64,000 bases of DNA, from contig NZ_JAIBKA010000014.1 in NCBI RefSeq assembly GCF_022603395.1, forward strand, positions 1-64,000, written 5' to 3'. A program made the translations under genes and the position numbers. Numbering within the stretch: the first letter of the stretch is position 1; each line of letters begins with the position of its first letter. The notes below the pieces were generated by a model. That model ran no database searches. It saw only the letters and a program-made list of their open reading frames with translations, and was not told the origin of the DNA. Of the stretch, positions 54,578-63,566 are shown piece after piece. Origin of the DNA: Desulfoferrobacter suflitae (GTDB lineage: Bacteria > Desulfobacterota > Syntrophobacteria > Syntrophobacterales > Syntrophobacteraceae).

Positions 54578-55762
54578 ATGGATTTCCAACTGACCGATGA
54601 ACAACGCATGATCAAGGAAACAGTTTACAAGTGGTCCGTGAACGAATTGGGGCCTTTGCAGGAAAAGATTGATGAAGAAGACTGGTTTCCGCCCGATTTC
54701 TTTAAGAAATGTGCCGACATCGGCATTCTTGGAATCACCATCGACGAGAAGTATGGCGGACTGGGCGGCGATGTTTTGATGCAGACATTGGCCATCGAGG
54801 AGATGAGTCGCATTTGCCCGGGGCTGGCTATGACTTATGGCGCCCATTCCAATCTGTGCGCCAACAATATTCACAAGAACGCCAGCGAAGCATTGAAAGA
54901 GAAATATCTGCCGCCCATGATGACCGGTGAAAAGATCGGTGCATTAGGCCTCACGGAACCCAACGCGGGTTCCGACGCCATGAGTCTTCGCACCAGAGCG
55001 GAAAAGAAGGGCGACAAGTACATTTTGAACGGCACCAAAATATTCATCACCAATGGACCCGTAGCCGACACACTGTTGGTCTATGCCAAAACGGCTCCCG
55101 AAAAGGGTGCCAAAGGTATCAGTGCGTTCATAGTGGAGAAAGATTTTCCCGGCTTTTCAGTCTCCCGCAAGCTGAAAAAATGCGGGATGCGCGGTTCCCC
55201 GACCGGCGAGCTGGTGTTCGAAAACTGTGAGGTGCCTGCGGACAATCTGGTGGGTCAGGAAAATATGGGCGTGCACGTCATGACCAGCGGCCTTGACATT
55301 GAGCGCATCGTGCTGGCGGGCGGTTCGGTGGGCATGGCCCAGCAGGCATTGGAATACTCCATTCGCTATTCGGTGGAACGTGAGCAGTTCGGGCAGCCCA
55401 TTGCCAATTTTCAAATGATTCAGCAGAAACTGGCCGACATGTACGCCAGAACCGAAGCCGCCAGACTCATGGTCTATCGGGCTGCTGAATTGGCGCAGAG
55501 ATCGCCGCGCGGCGGCAAGGGCACAGAGCTCACCAAGTTGGCGGCTTCAGCCGTTCTGTTTGCCGCCGAAACGGCCACCTGGGTGTGCGATCAGGCCATC
55601 CAGATTCACGGCGGTTACGGCTATTGCCTCGAATTCCCTGTGCAAAAACTGTGGCGTGATGCCAAACTGTATGAAATAGGTGCCGGCACCAGCGAAATTC
55701 GAAGAATGATCATTGCCCGCGAACTGACCCGGGAAGAATTTGCTCGCAAAGCGCAACGCTAA
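54578..55762 (+). CDS. Acyl-CoA dehydrogenase, isovaleryl-CoA dehydrogenase-like
   Basis: The 394-residue FAD enzyme has the acyl-CoA dehydrogenase landmarks: GLTEPNAGSDAMSLRT, the FAD site FITNGPVADT, EREQFGQPIANFQ, and KLYEIGAGTSEIRR at the end. Glu242 in SGLDIERIVLAGG is at the position of the catalytic base of isovaleryl-CoA dehydrogenase. A second Glu352, in GYGYCLEFPVQ, stands where medium-chain dehydrogenases have theirs, so substrate class is not certain. It probably oxidises isovaleryl-CoA or another branched/short acyl-CoA. It opens an operon with a hydratase, carboxyltransferase and lyase. Confidence 0.93.
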   Translation: MDFQLTDEQRMIKETVYKWSVNELGPLQEKIDEEDWFPPDFFKKCADIGILGITIDEKYGGLGGDVLMQTLAIEEMSRICPGLAMTYGAHSNLCANNIHKNASEALKEKYLPPMMTGEKIGALGLTEPNAGSDAMSLRTRAEKKGDKYILNGTKIFITNGPVADTLLVYAKTAPEKGAKGISAFIVEKDFPGFSVSRKLKKCGMRGSPTGELVFENCEVPADNLVGQENMGVHVMTSGLDIERIVLAGGSVGMAQQALEYSIRYSVEREQFGQPIANFQMIQQKLADMYARTEAARLMVYRAAELAQRSPRGGKGTELTKLAASAVLFAAETATWVCDQAIQIHGGYGYCLEFPVQKLWRDAKLYEIGAGTSEIRRMIIARELTREEFARKAQR

Positions 55763-55822
55763 AGACGTCAGGCGGTGGTCGAGTCCGTTCTGGTCACCGC
55801 CTGTTGCCAAAGAGGGGGAGTT

Positions 55823-56605
55823 ATGGATCAACAGCTAGTCCTTGAGGAAAGAAAAGATCAGGTCGCGCTGCTCACGCTCAACCGGCCCGAGGTGATGAAT
55901 TCATTCAATTTCGGCATGCTGCTGGCTCTCAAAGAGCGCATCGAGGCCATTCAGTTTGATCCTGAGGTCCGGGTAGTCATCATCACCGGTGCCGGCCAAA
56001 AAGCCTTTTGTGCGGGTGCCGATTTGAAAGAGAGGGCCACCTACAGCGAGCAACAGGTGAGGGAATTCATATTCACGATCCGCAACCTTTTCACCTTCAT
56101 TGAATACTTGAACAAGCCCGTTATCGGGGCGGTTAACGGGATCGCCCTGGGGGGTGGAACGGAGTTGGCTCTGGCCTGCGATCTGCGCATTGCGTCCACC
56201 ACAGCCAGTATGGGACTCACCGAAACCCGTCTGGCCATCATTCCGGGCGCGGGGGGCACCCAGAGGCTGCCGCGCCTGGTGGGACGAGGCAAAGCCAAGG
56301 AGCTGATTTTTACGGGGCGCAGAGTGGATGCTCAGGAAGCCCTGGATATTGGGCTGGTCAACAAGATCTGCCCGCCTGAGTCTTTACTGGATGAGTGCCT
56401 GAGTATGGCCGCCATGATTTGCGAGACCGGTCCCATTGCCATCCAGCAGGCCAAGTATGCCATCAACTACGGTTTGGAGACGGATCTGCACACCGGTCTT
56501 GCCATTGAATCGAATGCCTATTGGGTGACCATCCCCACAGAAGATCGACTGGAAGGGCTGGCGGCATTTCGCGAAAAACGCAAACCGGTCTACAAGGGTA
56601 AATAA
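55823..56605 (+). CDS. Enoyl-CoA hydratase/isomerase family, methylglutaconyl-CoA hydratase-like
   Basis: The 260-residue crotonase-fold protein has GAGQKAFCAGADLKERATYS (oxyanion loop), PVIGAVNGIALGGGTELALACD and ETRLAIIPGAGGTQRLPRLVG with the two conserved glutamate positions of hydratases. In the leucine route it would hydrate 3-methylglutaconyl-CoA to HMG-CoA. The ATG at 55823 has GAGGGGG before it; an upstream ATG 16 codons earlier lacks one. It is 60 bases after the dehydrogenase and 31 bases before the carboxyltransferase. Confidence 0.92.
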   Translation: MDQQLVLEERKDQVALLTLNRPEVMNSFNFGMLLALKERIEAIQFDPEVRVVIITGAGQKAFCAGADLKERATYSEQQVREFIFTIRNLFTFIEYLNKPVIGAVNGIALGGGTELALACDLRIASTTASMGLTETRLAIIPGAGGTQRLPRLVGRGKAKELIFTGRRVDAQEALDIGLVNKICPPESLLDECLSMAAMICETGPIAIQQAKYAINYGLETDLHTGLAIESNAYWVTIPTEDRLEGLAAFREKRKPVYKGK

Positions 56606-56636
56606 TATCAACTACGCCTGGTAAGGATGATGCAAA

Positions 56637-58238
56637 ATGACCGATTCAGGAAATGAAAACAGAGCGTTTTGGGAAAATGAAGAGCTCAAGCTCGACCAGC
56701 AGGTCTATGACGCCACCTGGCCCGGTGGGGAAAAGGCCATCGAGCGCCTGGCCAAGCAGGGAAAACAACCCGTACGACAGCTCATCGAGAAGCTGATCGA
56801 CCCCGGGACCGAGTTTTTCGAGCTGAGCCGTATCGCCGGTTTCGGAATGTTTTACCCGGATGTGGACGACGTGCCGTGTGGCGGAATTGTGACGGGCATT
56901 GGGAAAATTTATGGCAATTGGACCATGATCGTGGCCAACGACAGCCGCGTGAAAGCGGGGACCTATTTCCCCATAACCTTGAAAAAGCACATGCGGGCCC
57001 AGGCTATAGCCGAGCGCTGCGGCCTCAACTGCGTCTACATCGCAGACTCGGGTGGCGCTTATCTACCCATGCAGGCGGACGTTTTTCCGGATGATCAACA
57101 CTTCGGCTCGATGTTTTACAACATGGCGCGCATGTCTGCCAAGGGCTTGAAACAAATCACTCTCAGTACTGGAGGCAACACCGCCGGTGGTGCGTATATT
57201 GTTTTTATGGCATGCCAGTCCATCATGATCGATAAGATGTCCTACTCTTTCCTGGGCGGGCCTCCGCTGGTAAAGGCCGCCACCGGCGAAGTGATTTCCG
57301 CCGAAGATTTGGGAGGAGCCCGGGTGCATACCCAAATTTCGGGCGGCGCCGACCATTTCTGCACCAATCAGGACGAAGCGATTGCCAAGGTGCGCGATAT
57401 TTTGTCGCTGGAAGCCCCCCAAAAGCTGCATATCCATCGCTACGCCGAAAGTCCTCCGCAGATGCCCGTCGAGGCCATTTATGAAACGTTTCCCGCCAAG
57501 ATTCATCAAGGCATCAGAGTCCGTGACTTCCTGGAAGCCATAGCCGACGACAGTTATTTCATCGAATACAAAAAGACCTATTCGCCGGGTCGCGGCGACA
57601 ATATTGTGACCGGAAAAATTCGCCTGAAAGGAATACCGGTGGGAGTCATCGCTTCCAACGGCCTTGGCATCATCTTTGCGGAAGCGGCGCGCAAGGCCAC
57701 CGAGTGGATTGTCCGCTGCTCCCAGGAGAAGGTGCCCCTGTTGTTTGTGCAGAGCTCACCCGGTTACATGGTGGGGTCCGAATCGGAACATATGGGCATC
57801 GGCAAGTACGGCGCGGATATGGTGCGCTCGGTGTCGTGCGCCCAGGTCCCTCGCATCCAGTTGGTGGTCGGCCCGGATAACGGTGCGGCCAACTACGGCA
57901 TGTGCGGCAGAGCCTACCGTCCACATTTTCTGTTTCACACCATGAGGGCGAGGACCTCCGTTATGAGCGGCCGGTCTGCAGCCGAGGTGCTGCTCTCGAT
58001 TGAAGAGCGCAAGCGTGCGGCTACGGGCAATCCCATGAGCGAAGGGGAAAAGCAGGCCTTCCGCCAGCAGATGATGGATAAATACGACGGTGAGGCTCAC
58101 CCCTTCTATTGCGGAGCGCGCCTGCTGAGCGATCGAGTGCTGAAGTTCAGGGAAGTGAGAGACTGGCTGGCAATGGCTTTCGAGGTCAGTTTGCTGCAAC
58201 CGATTGGCGAACCGGCCTTCGGCAATTTGAGATTCTAG
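56637..58238 (+). CDS. Acyl-CoA carboxyltransferase subunit (methylcrotonyl-CoA carboxylase beta-like)
   Basis: The 533-residue protein has the carboxyltransferase fold of biotin-dependent acyl-CoA carboxylases: the N-terminal half with DVPCGGIVTGIGKIYG, YIADSGGAYLPMQADVFPDD and TLSTGGNTAGGAYIVFMACQ, and the C-terminal half with VIASNGLGIIFAEAARKA, PLLFVQSSPGYMVG and GMCGRAYRPHFLF. It lines up with methylcrotonyl-CoA carboxylase beta subunits. It transfers CO2 between carboxybiotin and the gamma carbon of the acyl-CoA. No biotin carboxylase or biotin carrier gene is in the window. It could also act in a decarboxylase. Confidence 0.92.
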   Translation: MTDSGNENRAFWENEELKLDQQVYDATWPGGEKAIERLAKQGKQPVRQLIEKLIDPGTEFFELSRIAGFGMFYPDVDDVPCGGIVTGIGKIYGNWTMIVANDSRVKAGTYFPITLKKHMRAQAIAERCGLNCVYIADSGGAYLPMQADVFPDDQHFGSMFYNMARMSAKGLKQITLSTGGNTAGGAYIVFMACQSIMIDKMSYSFLGGPPLVKAATGEVISAEDLGGARVHTQISGGADHFCTNQDEAIAKVRDILSLEAPQKLHIHRYAESPPQMPVEAIYETFPAKIHQGIRVRDFLEAIADDSYFIEYKKTYSPGRGDNIVTGKIRLKGIPVGVIASNGLGIIFAEAARKATEWIVRCSQEKVPLLFVQSSPGYMVGSESEHMGIGKYGADMVRSVSCAQVPRIQLVVGPDNGAANYGMCGRAYRPHFLFHTMRARTSVMSGRSAAEVLLSIEERKRAATGNPMSEGEKQAFRQQMMDKYDGEAHPFYCGARLLSDRVLKFREVRDWLAMAFEVSLLQPIGEPAFGNLRF

Positions 58239-58402
58239 TCCATGACGGCAGAAATCATTGACCGGCCGGGATGGATTCCTCCCTTGAGGAACAAGGGGGG
58301 GCATCGTTTAGCGACCATCCACAGCACTTCCCTTCGGGGAAGGAGAGCGGCCTTCGACCAGCATGAACCAGAAACAGTGTTGAGAGACAAGGAGATACCA
58401 CC

Positions 58403-59602
58403 ATGACGATAAAAACAGAATACGATTACTGGAAAATTTTTCCAAGGATGCCCAAAAAGGTGACCATCGGGGACATTACGATCCGTGACGGTTTTCAGCA
58501 TCTGGAGAAATTCATTTCGACGAAGGCCAAGATTTTCTACGGTCAGGAGCTGATCCTTGCGGGTTGCCGCGAGCTGGAAGTGACGAACCTGGGCGCCATT
58601 ACCACTACGCCGCAGTTTGTAGACGCCGATGAGGTAATGCAGGCCATGCGCAGTGACGCTTTCCGGAAGCGCGCCGCAAGGAAGGGCATCGACATTGACA
58701 AGGACGTGACGCTCACCTGCGTGACCATTCGTGAGACCGCCGTTGACCGCGCCATCGAGATGAGGCAGAAGGGTTATGGTCCCGACCGTATCCTCATGAT
58801 GGTTTCCACCGACGAAGAGCACCACTTCGCCAACTCGGGCACCACCCTCCCGGATTACTGGAAGGAAGCCGAGCGGTGCATCAAGAAGGCGCGCGACGCG
58901 GGCATCAAGATGTGCGGCACCGTGAGCACCATCTGGGGCAGCCCCATCAGCGGCGCCACGAAGCTGGAGGATGCCGTGGAGTTCACCAAACGCTGGTTTG
59001 AAATCGGGGCCCACGACATCGAGCATGCGGACCACGACGGTTCGGCCAACGCCGCCGACGTGTACCGCTACTTCTCCATGATCCTTGATGCCATGCCGAA
59101 TCCCGAGGCGCACCTGTGCCACCTGCACGAAACCAAGCGCATCGCCTCCTCGTCCGTTCTGGCGGCCCTCCAGGCGGGCATCTGCCGTTTCGAGTCGACG
59201 CTCGGCGGCCTCGGCGGCCAGCCGGCTAATTTCCTCGATGACTGCCCCATTAAGGGCACCGGCGAGTACTATTATGAGGACCCCCGCTACGTCGGCCTGA
59301 TCTGCACGGAGGATCTACTGGTTCAGATCGACGAACTGGGCATCGAGCATGGCTACGACGTGGACCGCATTCTGTGGCTTGGCCGGAAGATGGAGAAGAC
59401 AGTGGGCACGCGGCTCCGTTCGGAAGCTGTCATCAATGGCCGGACACTGAAAGAGGGGCACATGAAGTTTGCCCGGCCGGGCCTCGGCAAGAAGAAGGAA
59501 AAGCTCGGCGAGAAGCCTGGCACTAAGCTTCCCGATGGCTGGGGCGAAAAGGCGGTCCTGCCCGAAAGTTATGGTCCCGAGGATCCCATCTGGAAAAAAT
59601 AG
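58403..59602 (+). CDS. DRE-TIM metallolyase, HMG-CoA lyase-like
   Basis: The 399-residue protein is a TIM-barrel of the HMG-CoA lyase/DRE-TIM group: VTIGDITIRDGFQHLEKF contains the metal and substrate R-D-x-x-Q, ELEVTNLGAITTTP, VTIRETAVDRAIEM, and the second metal site HLHETKR. The glycine loop STLGGLGGQPANF corresponds to the HMG-CoA lyase GLGGCPYA loop, but the Cys is replaced by Gln. About 60 extra residues follow the barrel. It may be a lyase for another hydroxyacyl-CoA or a condensing enzyme. CAAGGAG precedes the ATG. Codons look more GC-rich than in the neighbouring genes. Confidence 0.82.
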   Translation: MTIKTEYDYWKIFPRMPKKVTIGDITIRDGFQHLEKFISTKAKIFYGQELILAGCRELEVTNLGAITTTPQFVDADEVMQAMRSDAFRKRAARKGIDIDKDVTLTCVTIRETAVDRAIEMRQKGYGPDRILMMVSTDEEHHFANSGTTLPDYWKEAERCIKKARDAGIKMCGTVSTIWGSPISGATKLEDAVEFTKRWFEIGAHDIEHADHDGSANAADVYRYFSMILDAMPNPEAHLCHLHETKRIASSSVLAALQAGICRFESTLGGLGGQPANFLDDCPIKGTGEYYYEDPRYVGLICTEDLLVQIDELGIEHGYDVDRILWLGRKMEKTVGTRLRSEAVINGRTLKEGHMKFARPGLGKKKEKLGEKPGTKLPDGWGEKAVLPESYGPEDPIWKK

Positions 59603-59994
59603 GCTGTTTGCTGCCGGCGGGGGAAGTTTCGTCTTCCCCCGTTCGGGGCTCGGCCCCATCGCAGGTCCCACCGAGCTCAGAAAGACCGTGGAATCCACCA
59701 AGCACTGGTCGCGGATTCCCTTCGGAATGCGCTCATACGGGCAGGATTTCCAAGCCCTTAACCGGCAGGTATAAATCTCAACCATCCACCGCTGGCGTTA
59801 AACACACAGAAGCCCATGGGCGGAACTCAATATCCGCTGTGGTCCATCACCCCTGCCCTACTCCAGTGACTCGCACTGCCTGCTTTAATGGCTTGACTTT
59901 CTCCCCATAAAATGCATGCTCAATGCCGATACCGGCTGGCTGGAAGCCACAACCAGCATTCATCCAGGATACCTGACCAAGTGTGGGAACCCTT
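59603..59994. other. Intergenic region after the acyl-CoA operon
   Basis: No gene is supported. A CGGGGGAAG/CTTCCCCCG hairpin with a six-base loop (59618-59641) follows the lyase gene and may end the operon's transcript. The region has no strong promoter that I can identify for the membrane-protein gene at 59995. Confidence 0.4.
59618..59641 (+). terminator. Hairpin terminator candidate after the lyase gene
   Basis: Nine base pairs, CGGGGGAAG with CTTCCCCCG, around the loop TTTCGT. There is no T-run behind it, so it is not a classical intrinsic terminator, but it is the only clear stop signal after the acyl-CoA operon. Confidence 0.55.
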
Positions 59995-60966
59995 ATGCAT
60001 TATACACTGAGACGCTACGAGGCCATTCAAAGACTTTTCTGGTTCATTCTTTTCCTGGTTTGCCTGGGATTCGCTTACCCCCTTTGCAATCTTTATCAGG
60101 TCAAATATCAGGGAGCCGCCGTATTGGCTTCGGTCCATCCCGAAGTTCTCAAAACCCGTCAATTTTGGACCCAGAGCTATTGGTTGGGGTTGGACCCTGT
60201 GGGTGGAATCGTCCTGTACCTGCTTTGGGTAGTCGCACTGTTTTTGTTTGGCAAGACGGCCTGGCTGCTGGTTCAATATCTTGGCAAATATTTGGTGAAG
60301 GTTTTGTTGAAGCAGACCGTCAAGAATGTCCCCGGCAAACCCAAAGTAAATTTCGCTGACTTTTCCGGTCAGTCGCACTCAGCATTCCCCACGGACATGC
60401 TCATGGAGAAATTGCAGAGCGTTCGCCTGCGGTTCCTATTTCATGCCTTTCAAAGGTTGCGTCTGATACTCACCCACTCTCACCGGACACTCTCCTCCGA
60501 GGACATGACGGAGAAGGAGCGCCGTGTCGTTGAAACGGACTGGCAGATTCTCTGGGCATCCTGGACGCCGTTCCGCTGGCTGCTGTGGTCCTTGCCGTTG
60601 CTGGCATTCGTCCAGACCTGCTGGCTTTTTTACCTTGAGTTGCTACCCGCCTTGACGGCGCAAAAGGAAATCAATGATTCACTGGGGCCTCTAACGGCAA
60701 GCCTACTCCCCATCGCACAGGTGATTGTCGTGGTCATCGCGCTCAGCCTGGTGAGCGGTCTGCTACAACGCATGGAGAATCTTTATCTATCCAATGTCGA
60801 TGCGCTCTTCTATGATCATTTGCTGTCGCGCGTTCCCTTTCAAAGCAGTGATACCGTTGTCATTCTGGAAGCCATGCAGAAGCATTTCAAACAACTTCAC
60901 ACCATGTTGGAGCAGCTGCGGGCCGCTTCAAACAACGCGACTCATTCGCAGGGCAGGGGTGAATGA
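59995..60966 (+). CDS. Membrane protein, MotA/TolQ/ExbB-like topology
   Basis: The 323-residue protein has hydrophobic segments near residues 14-32, 72-98, 196-215 and 240-262, with two soluble stretches between and after them. The C-terminal pair (WSLPLLAFVQTCW and VIVVVIALSLVSGLLQRMENLY) recalls the end of MotA/TolQ/ExbB proton-channel proteins, but the fit is loose and the acidic and threonine positions are not clear. It might form a channel or scaffold in the inner membrane. The stop overlaps the next gene's ATG by four bases. ATG 59995 is preferred to an upstream GTG. Confidence 0.5.
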   Translation: MHYTLRRYEAIQRLFWFILFLVCLGFAYPLCNLYQVKYQGAAVLASVHPEVLKTRQFWTQSYWLGLDPVGGIVLYLLWVVALFLFGKTAWLLVQYLGKYLVKVLLKQTVKNVPGKPKVNFADFSGQSHSAFPTDMLMEKLQSVRLRFLFHAFQRLRLILTHSHRTLSSEDMTEKERRVVETDWQILWASWTPFRWLLWSLPLLAFVQTCWLFYLELLPALTAQKEINDSLGPLTASLLPIAQVIVVVIALSLVSGLLQRMENLYLSNVDALFYDHLLSRVPFQSSDTVVILEAMQKHFKQLHTMLEQLRAASNNATHSQGRGE

Positions 60967-61472
60967 AGGCAGCAAGGGGCGGCCGGCAGCAAATAGGGGA
61001 GCTGCTGTGCAATTTTTTGCAGAAACACCCGGCTTTTTCAGCCAACCCATTAGGGGACTGGGAAAAATTGGTGGGGCCACAGCTGGCTCGTCATTCCCAG
61101 CCAAAATCACTCAAGAACAAGGTGCTGCACGTTCATGTTTATGATTCCATCTGGAAACATCATCTCGAACTCAACAAGACGATCCTGCTGGATAAGATCA
61201 ACCATAGCCGGCCGGAGCCTCTGGTTGAAAAGATAGTCATCAGGATTGGGGAAATTGCCCCTGACCAACCGGTTCTGAATCCCAATCACCGCCTTTTGGG
61301 TAGACTCAAAAAAAAGAAAGTACCGTCCGGCAAGAAATCAAAATCCCCAAGCCGTCCGCTGACTCGTGAGGAAAAGGAACTGCTTGCCGGGATACCTGAT
61401 GTCGAATTGCGTGCCCTGGGCAGAAAATTGTTAAGACGCCTGAGCTTGGAAGATGACGAGGAATCCGGCTAG
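60963..61472 (+). CDS. DciA-like (DUF721) protein
   Basis: The 169-residue protein has the DUF721 pattern: IGELLCNFLQKHP, LGDWEKLVGPQLARHSQPKSL, then VLHVHVYDSIWKHHLELNKTILLDKIN (broken by HHLE). DciA loads the replicative helicase in bacteria lacking DnaC/DnaI-type loaders, and DUF721 proteins often occur in deltaproteobacteria. The C-terminal 60 residues are lysine-rich with a short helix. The gene overlaps the preceding membrane-protein gene by four bases, so the pair is translationally coupled. Confidence 0.8.
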   Translation: MKAARGGRQQIGELLCNFLQKHPAFSANPLGDWEKLVGPQLARHSQPKSLKNKVLHVHVYDSIWKHHLELNKTILLDKINHSRPEPLVEKIVIRIGEIAPDQPVLNPNHRLLGRLKKKKVPSGKKSKSPSRPLTREEKELLAGIPDVELRALGRKLLRRLSLEDDEESG

Positions 61473-61625
61473 GGAGACGCTCCGAGCATGGAAGATTCCT
61501 CTCTTTCTTGAGGGGGTGAGGCTTCAACCAGTTACACCCCCACCCCTATCCTCTCCCTCGAGGAAGAGGGTGTCCTTGGACAAGCTGCCGGCTGACCGTC
61601 CGAGAATTGAGCCTGCGTACCCTTT

Positions 61626-63566
61626 TCATTGGCTGCTTCGATCCTGGCAAACGTACTCATAGAGAGCCTCCGCGACATTCCTTGGCAACCCGGGAACTCC
61701 ATTCAATTCCTCGATGCCGGCCTGCTGCAGTTTTTCCACACTGCCGAAGTGCTGAAGTAACAGTTGGCGCCGTTTGGGTCCGATGTTGGGCACAGAATCC
61801 AGCATCGAGGACAGCAGCCGACTTCGGTGGCGATGCTGATAGTGCGTTATGGCAAACCGGTGGGCCTCATCGCGGAGCCTCTGCAGGAGATGCAGGATAG
61901 CGGGAAAACGCGATAAGAACAGAGGATTCTTGCGCCCCGGCAGGTACACCTTTTCATAAAGCCCGCGGCCTTTATCGCCCCGATCGGCTTCCTGTTCTTT
62001 GGCGAGGGCAATGACGGGAAGCTCCTGGTCAATACCGGCGGCCGCCAGAACGCGATGTATTCGATTCAATTGTCCCTTACCACCATCCAGGACCAGCAAG
62101 TCCAGACTGGCGGTGAGCTGCGCATCTTCCGTTATGAGCCGCTCCACGACCTCGGCCATCATGGCGGGATCATCCGGTCGGTCTTTGCCCCGTATGTGAT
62201 AATGGCGATAGGATGATTTATCGGGTTGCCCGCGGTCAAATACTACCAGAGCCCCCACCGCATGCATTCCTTGTATGTTGGAAATGTCCACACACGCCAT
62301 GCGAAGAGGACAAGCGGGCAGTCTCAATATGCTTTGAAGACTTTCCAGCAGATTCTTTTCCTGCCGCCTCCATTTTCGATGGCCGGCAAATTTTTCCCGA
62401 GCATTTTTTTCTGCCAATGTGAGCAAATATTTGCGGTCTCCGCGCTTGGCGGGCCAAATCCTGACACTTTTGCCGCGGCGCTCGGACAACCATTCTTCCA
62501 GGATTTCCTGGCTGTCGAGGGGAAGGGGAACAACGATCTCATCAGGAATATAGCGTCCTTCGGCATAATACTGTTGGATGAAGGAAGTCAGCAGTTCCGG
62601 CTTCTCCCCTTGAGCCTCTTTGATATCAAAACTACTCTGCCCCACCAGAGCTCCCTGGCGAACGAAAAGAACGACGATTTCCGTGCCTTGTTCTTCCTGG
62701 TAAATTCCCAACACATCCTGGTTTTGCAGGCGGTTGGAAACGATATGCTGCTTTTCCAGAGTCTCTGCGACGGCTTGCAATCGATCTCGATAAAATGCCG
62801 CCCGCTCAAAGTCCAAAATTTTTGCCGCCTGCTCCATCTGCTGCCGCAACCGCTGCTGCAGCATGTCGGTCTTGCCTTGCAGAAACAATACAACTTGCGC
62901 AACCACATCGGCATACTGCTGCTGGCTGACCTTGCCCGCGCAGGCCCCCAGGCAGCGTCCCAGCGAGTAGTTTAGACAGGGTCTTTGCCTGGTCACCAGG
63001 TTTCTGCTTTTGCATTGCCGCAAGGGAAAAAGCTGATTCAAGAGTCTCAAGGTTTCCCGAACCGAATGCGCCGAATGATAAGGACCGAAGTAAAATGCGC
63101 CATCGCCGCGAAAGCGCCTCACAATCTCCAGCCGTGGATAAGGATCCCGGGGATCGATACGCAAACAAGGATAATTCTTGTCATCACGCAGGATGACGTT
63201 GTAGCGCGGCCGGTGTTTCTTAATGAGACTGGCCTCGAGGAGCAGAGCCTCCTTTTCGCTGGAGGTGATCACATATTCGAGCTCCGTAGCCCTTTTGAGG
63301 AGGACTCTGGTTTTCATGTTTTCCGAACCGGTTTTCCGGAAGTAGCTGCTCACCCGCTTTCTCAGGTCAATGGCCTTACCGACATACAGCATTTTCCCCT
63401 GAGGGTCCTTGAACAGGTAGACTCCAGGTGAATGCGGCAGGGTTTCCATCTCGCCCGCAAGGGGATGGCTGCGCTGCTCAGCTGGTTCTGCCGTGGTATG
63501 TGGTTCGGTTGGTTTGACTGTCATCGTCGAATCCATCAATGCACAACTTATATTTTTTCTAAACAT
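61626..63566 (-). CDS. uvrC: UvrABC system protein C (excinuclease subunit)
   Basis: UvrC makes both incisions in nucleotide-excision repair. The GIY-YIG domain is PGVYLFKDPQGKMLYVGKAIDLRKRVSSYF split at conserved positions, followed by a cysteine-rich stretch (CLNYSLGRCLGACAG), the UVR motif, the RNase-H-like nuclease (CVDISNIQGMHAVGALVVFDRG and DLLVLDGGKGQLNRI) and a C-terminal helix-hairpin-helix (VPNIGPKRRQLLLQHFG). At 646 residues it is full length. The start is uncertain: ATGs at 63566, 63536 and 63524 are all in frame, none with a strong ribosome-binding site. Confidence 0.96.
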   Translation of the reverse strand: MFRKNISCALMDSTMTVKPTEPHTTAEPAEQRSHPLAGEMETLPHSPGVYLFKDPQGKMLYVGKAIDLRKRVSSYFRKTGSENMKTRVLLKRATELEYVITSSEKEALLLEASLIKKHRPRYNVILRDDKNYPCLRIDPRDPYPRLEIVRRFRGDGAFYFGPYHSAHSVRETLRLLNQLFPLRQCKSRNLVTRQRPCLNYSLGRCLGACAGKVSQQQYADVVAQVVLFLQGKTDMLQQRLRQQMEQAAKILDFERAAFYRDRLQAVAETLEKQHIVSNRLQNQDVLGIYQEEQGTEIVVLFVRQGALVGQSSFDIKEAQGEKPELLTSFIQQYYAEGRYIPDEIVVPLPLDSQEILEEWLSERRGKSVRIWPAKRGDRKYLLTLAEKNAREKFAGHRKWRRQEKNLLESLQSILRLPACPLRMACVDISNIQGMHAVGALVVFDRGQPDKSSYRHYHIRGKDRPDDPAMMAEVVERLITEDAQLTASLDLLVLDGGKGQLNRIHRVLAAAGIDQELPVIALAKEQEADRGDKGRGLYEKVYLPGRKNPLFLSRFPAILHLLQRLRDEAHRFAITHYQHRHRSRLLSSMLDSVPNIGPKRRQLLLQHFGSVEKLQQAGIEELNGVPGLPRNVAEALYEYVCQDRSSQ

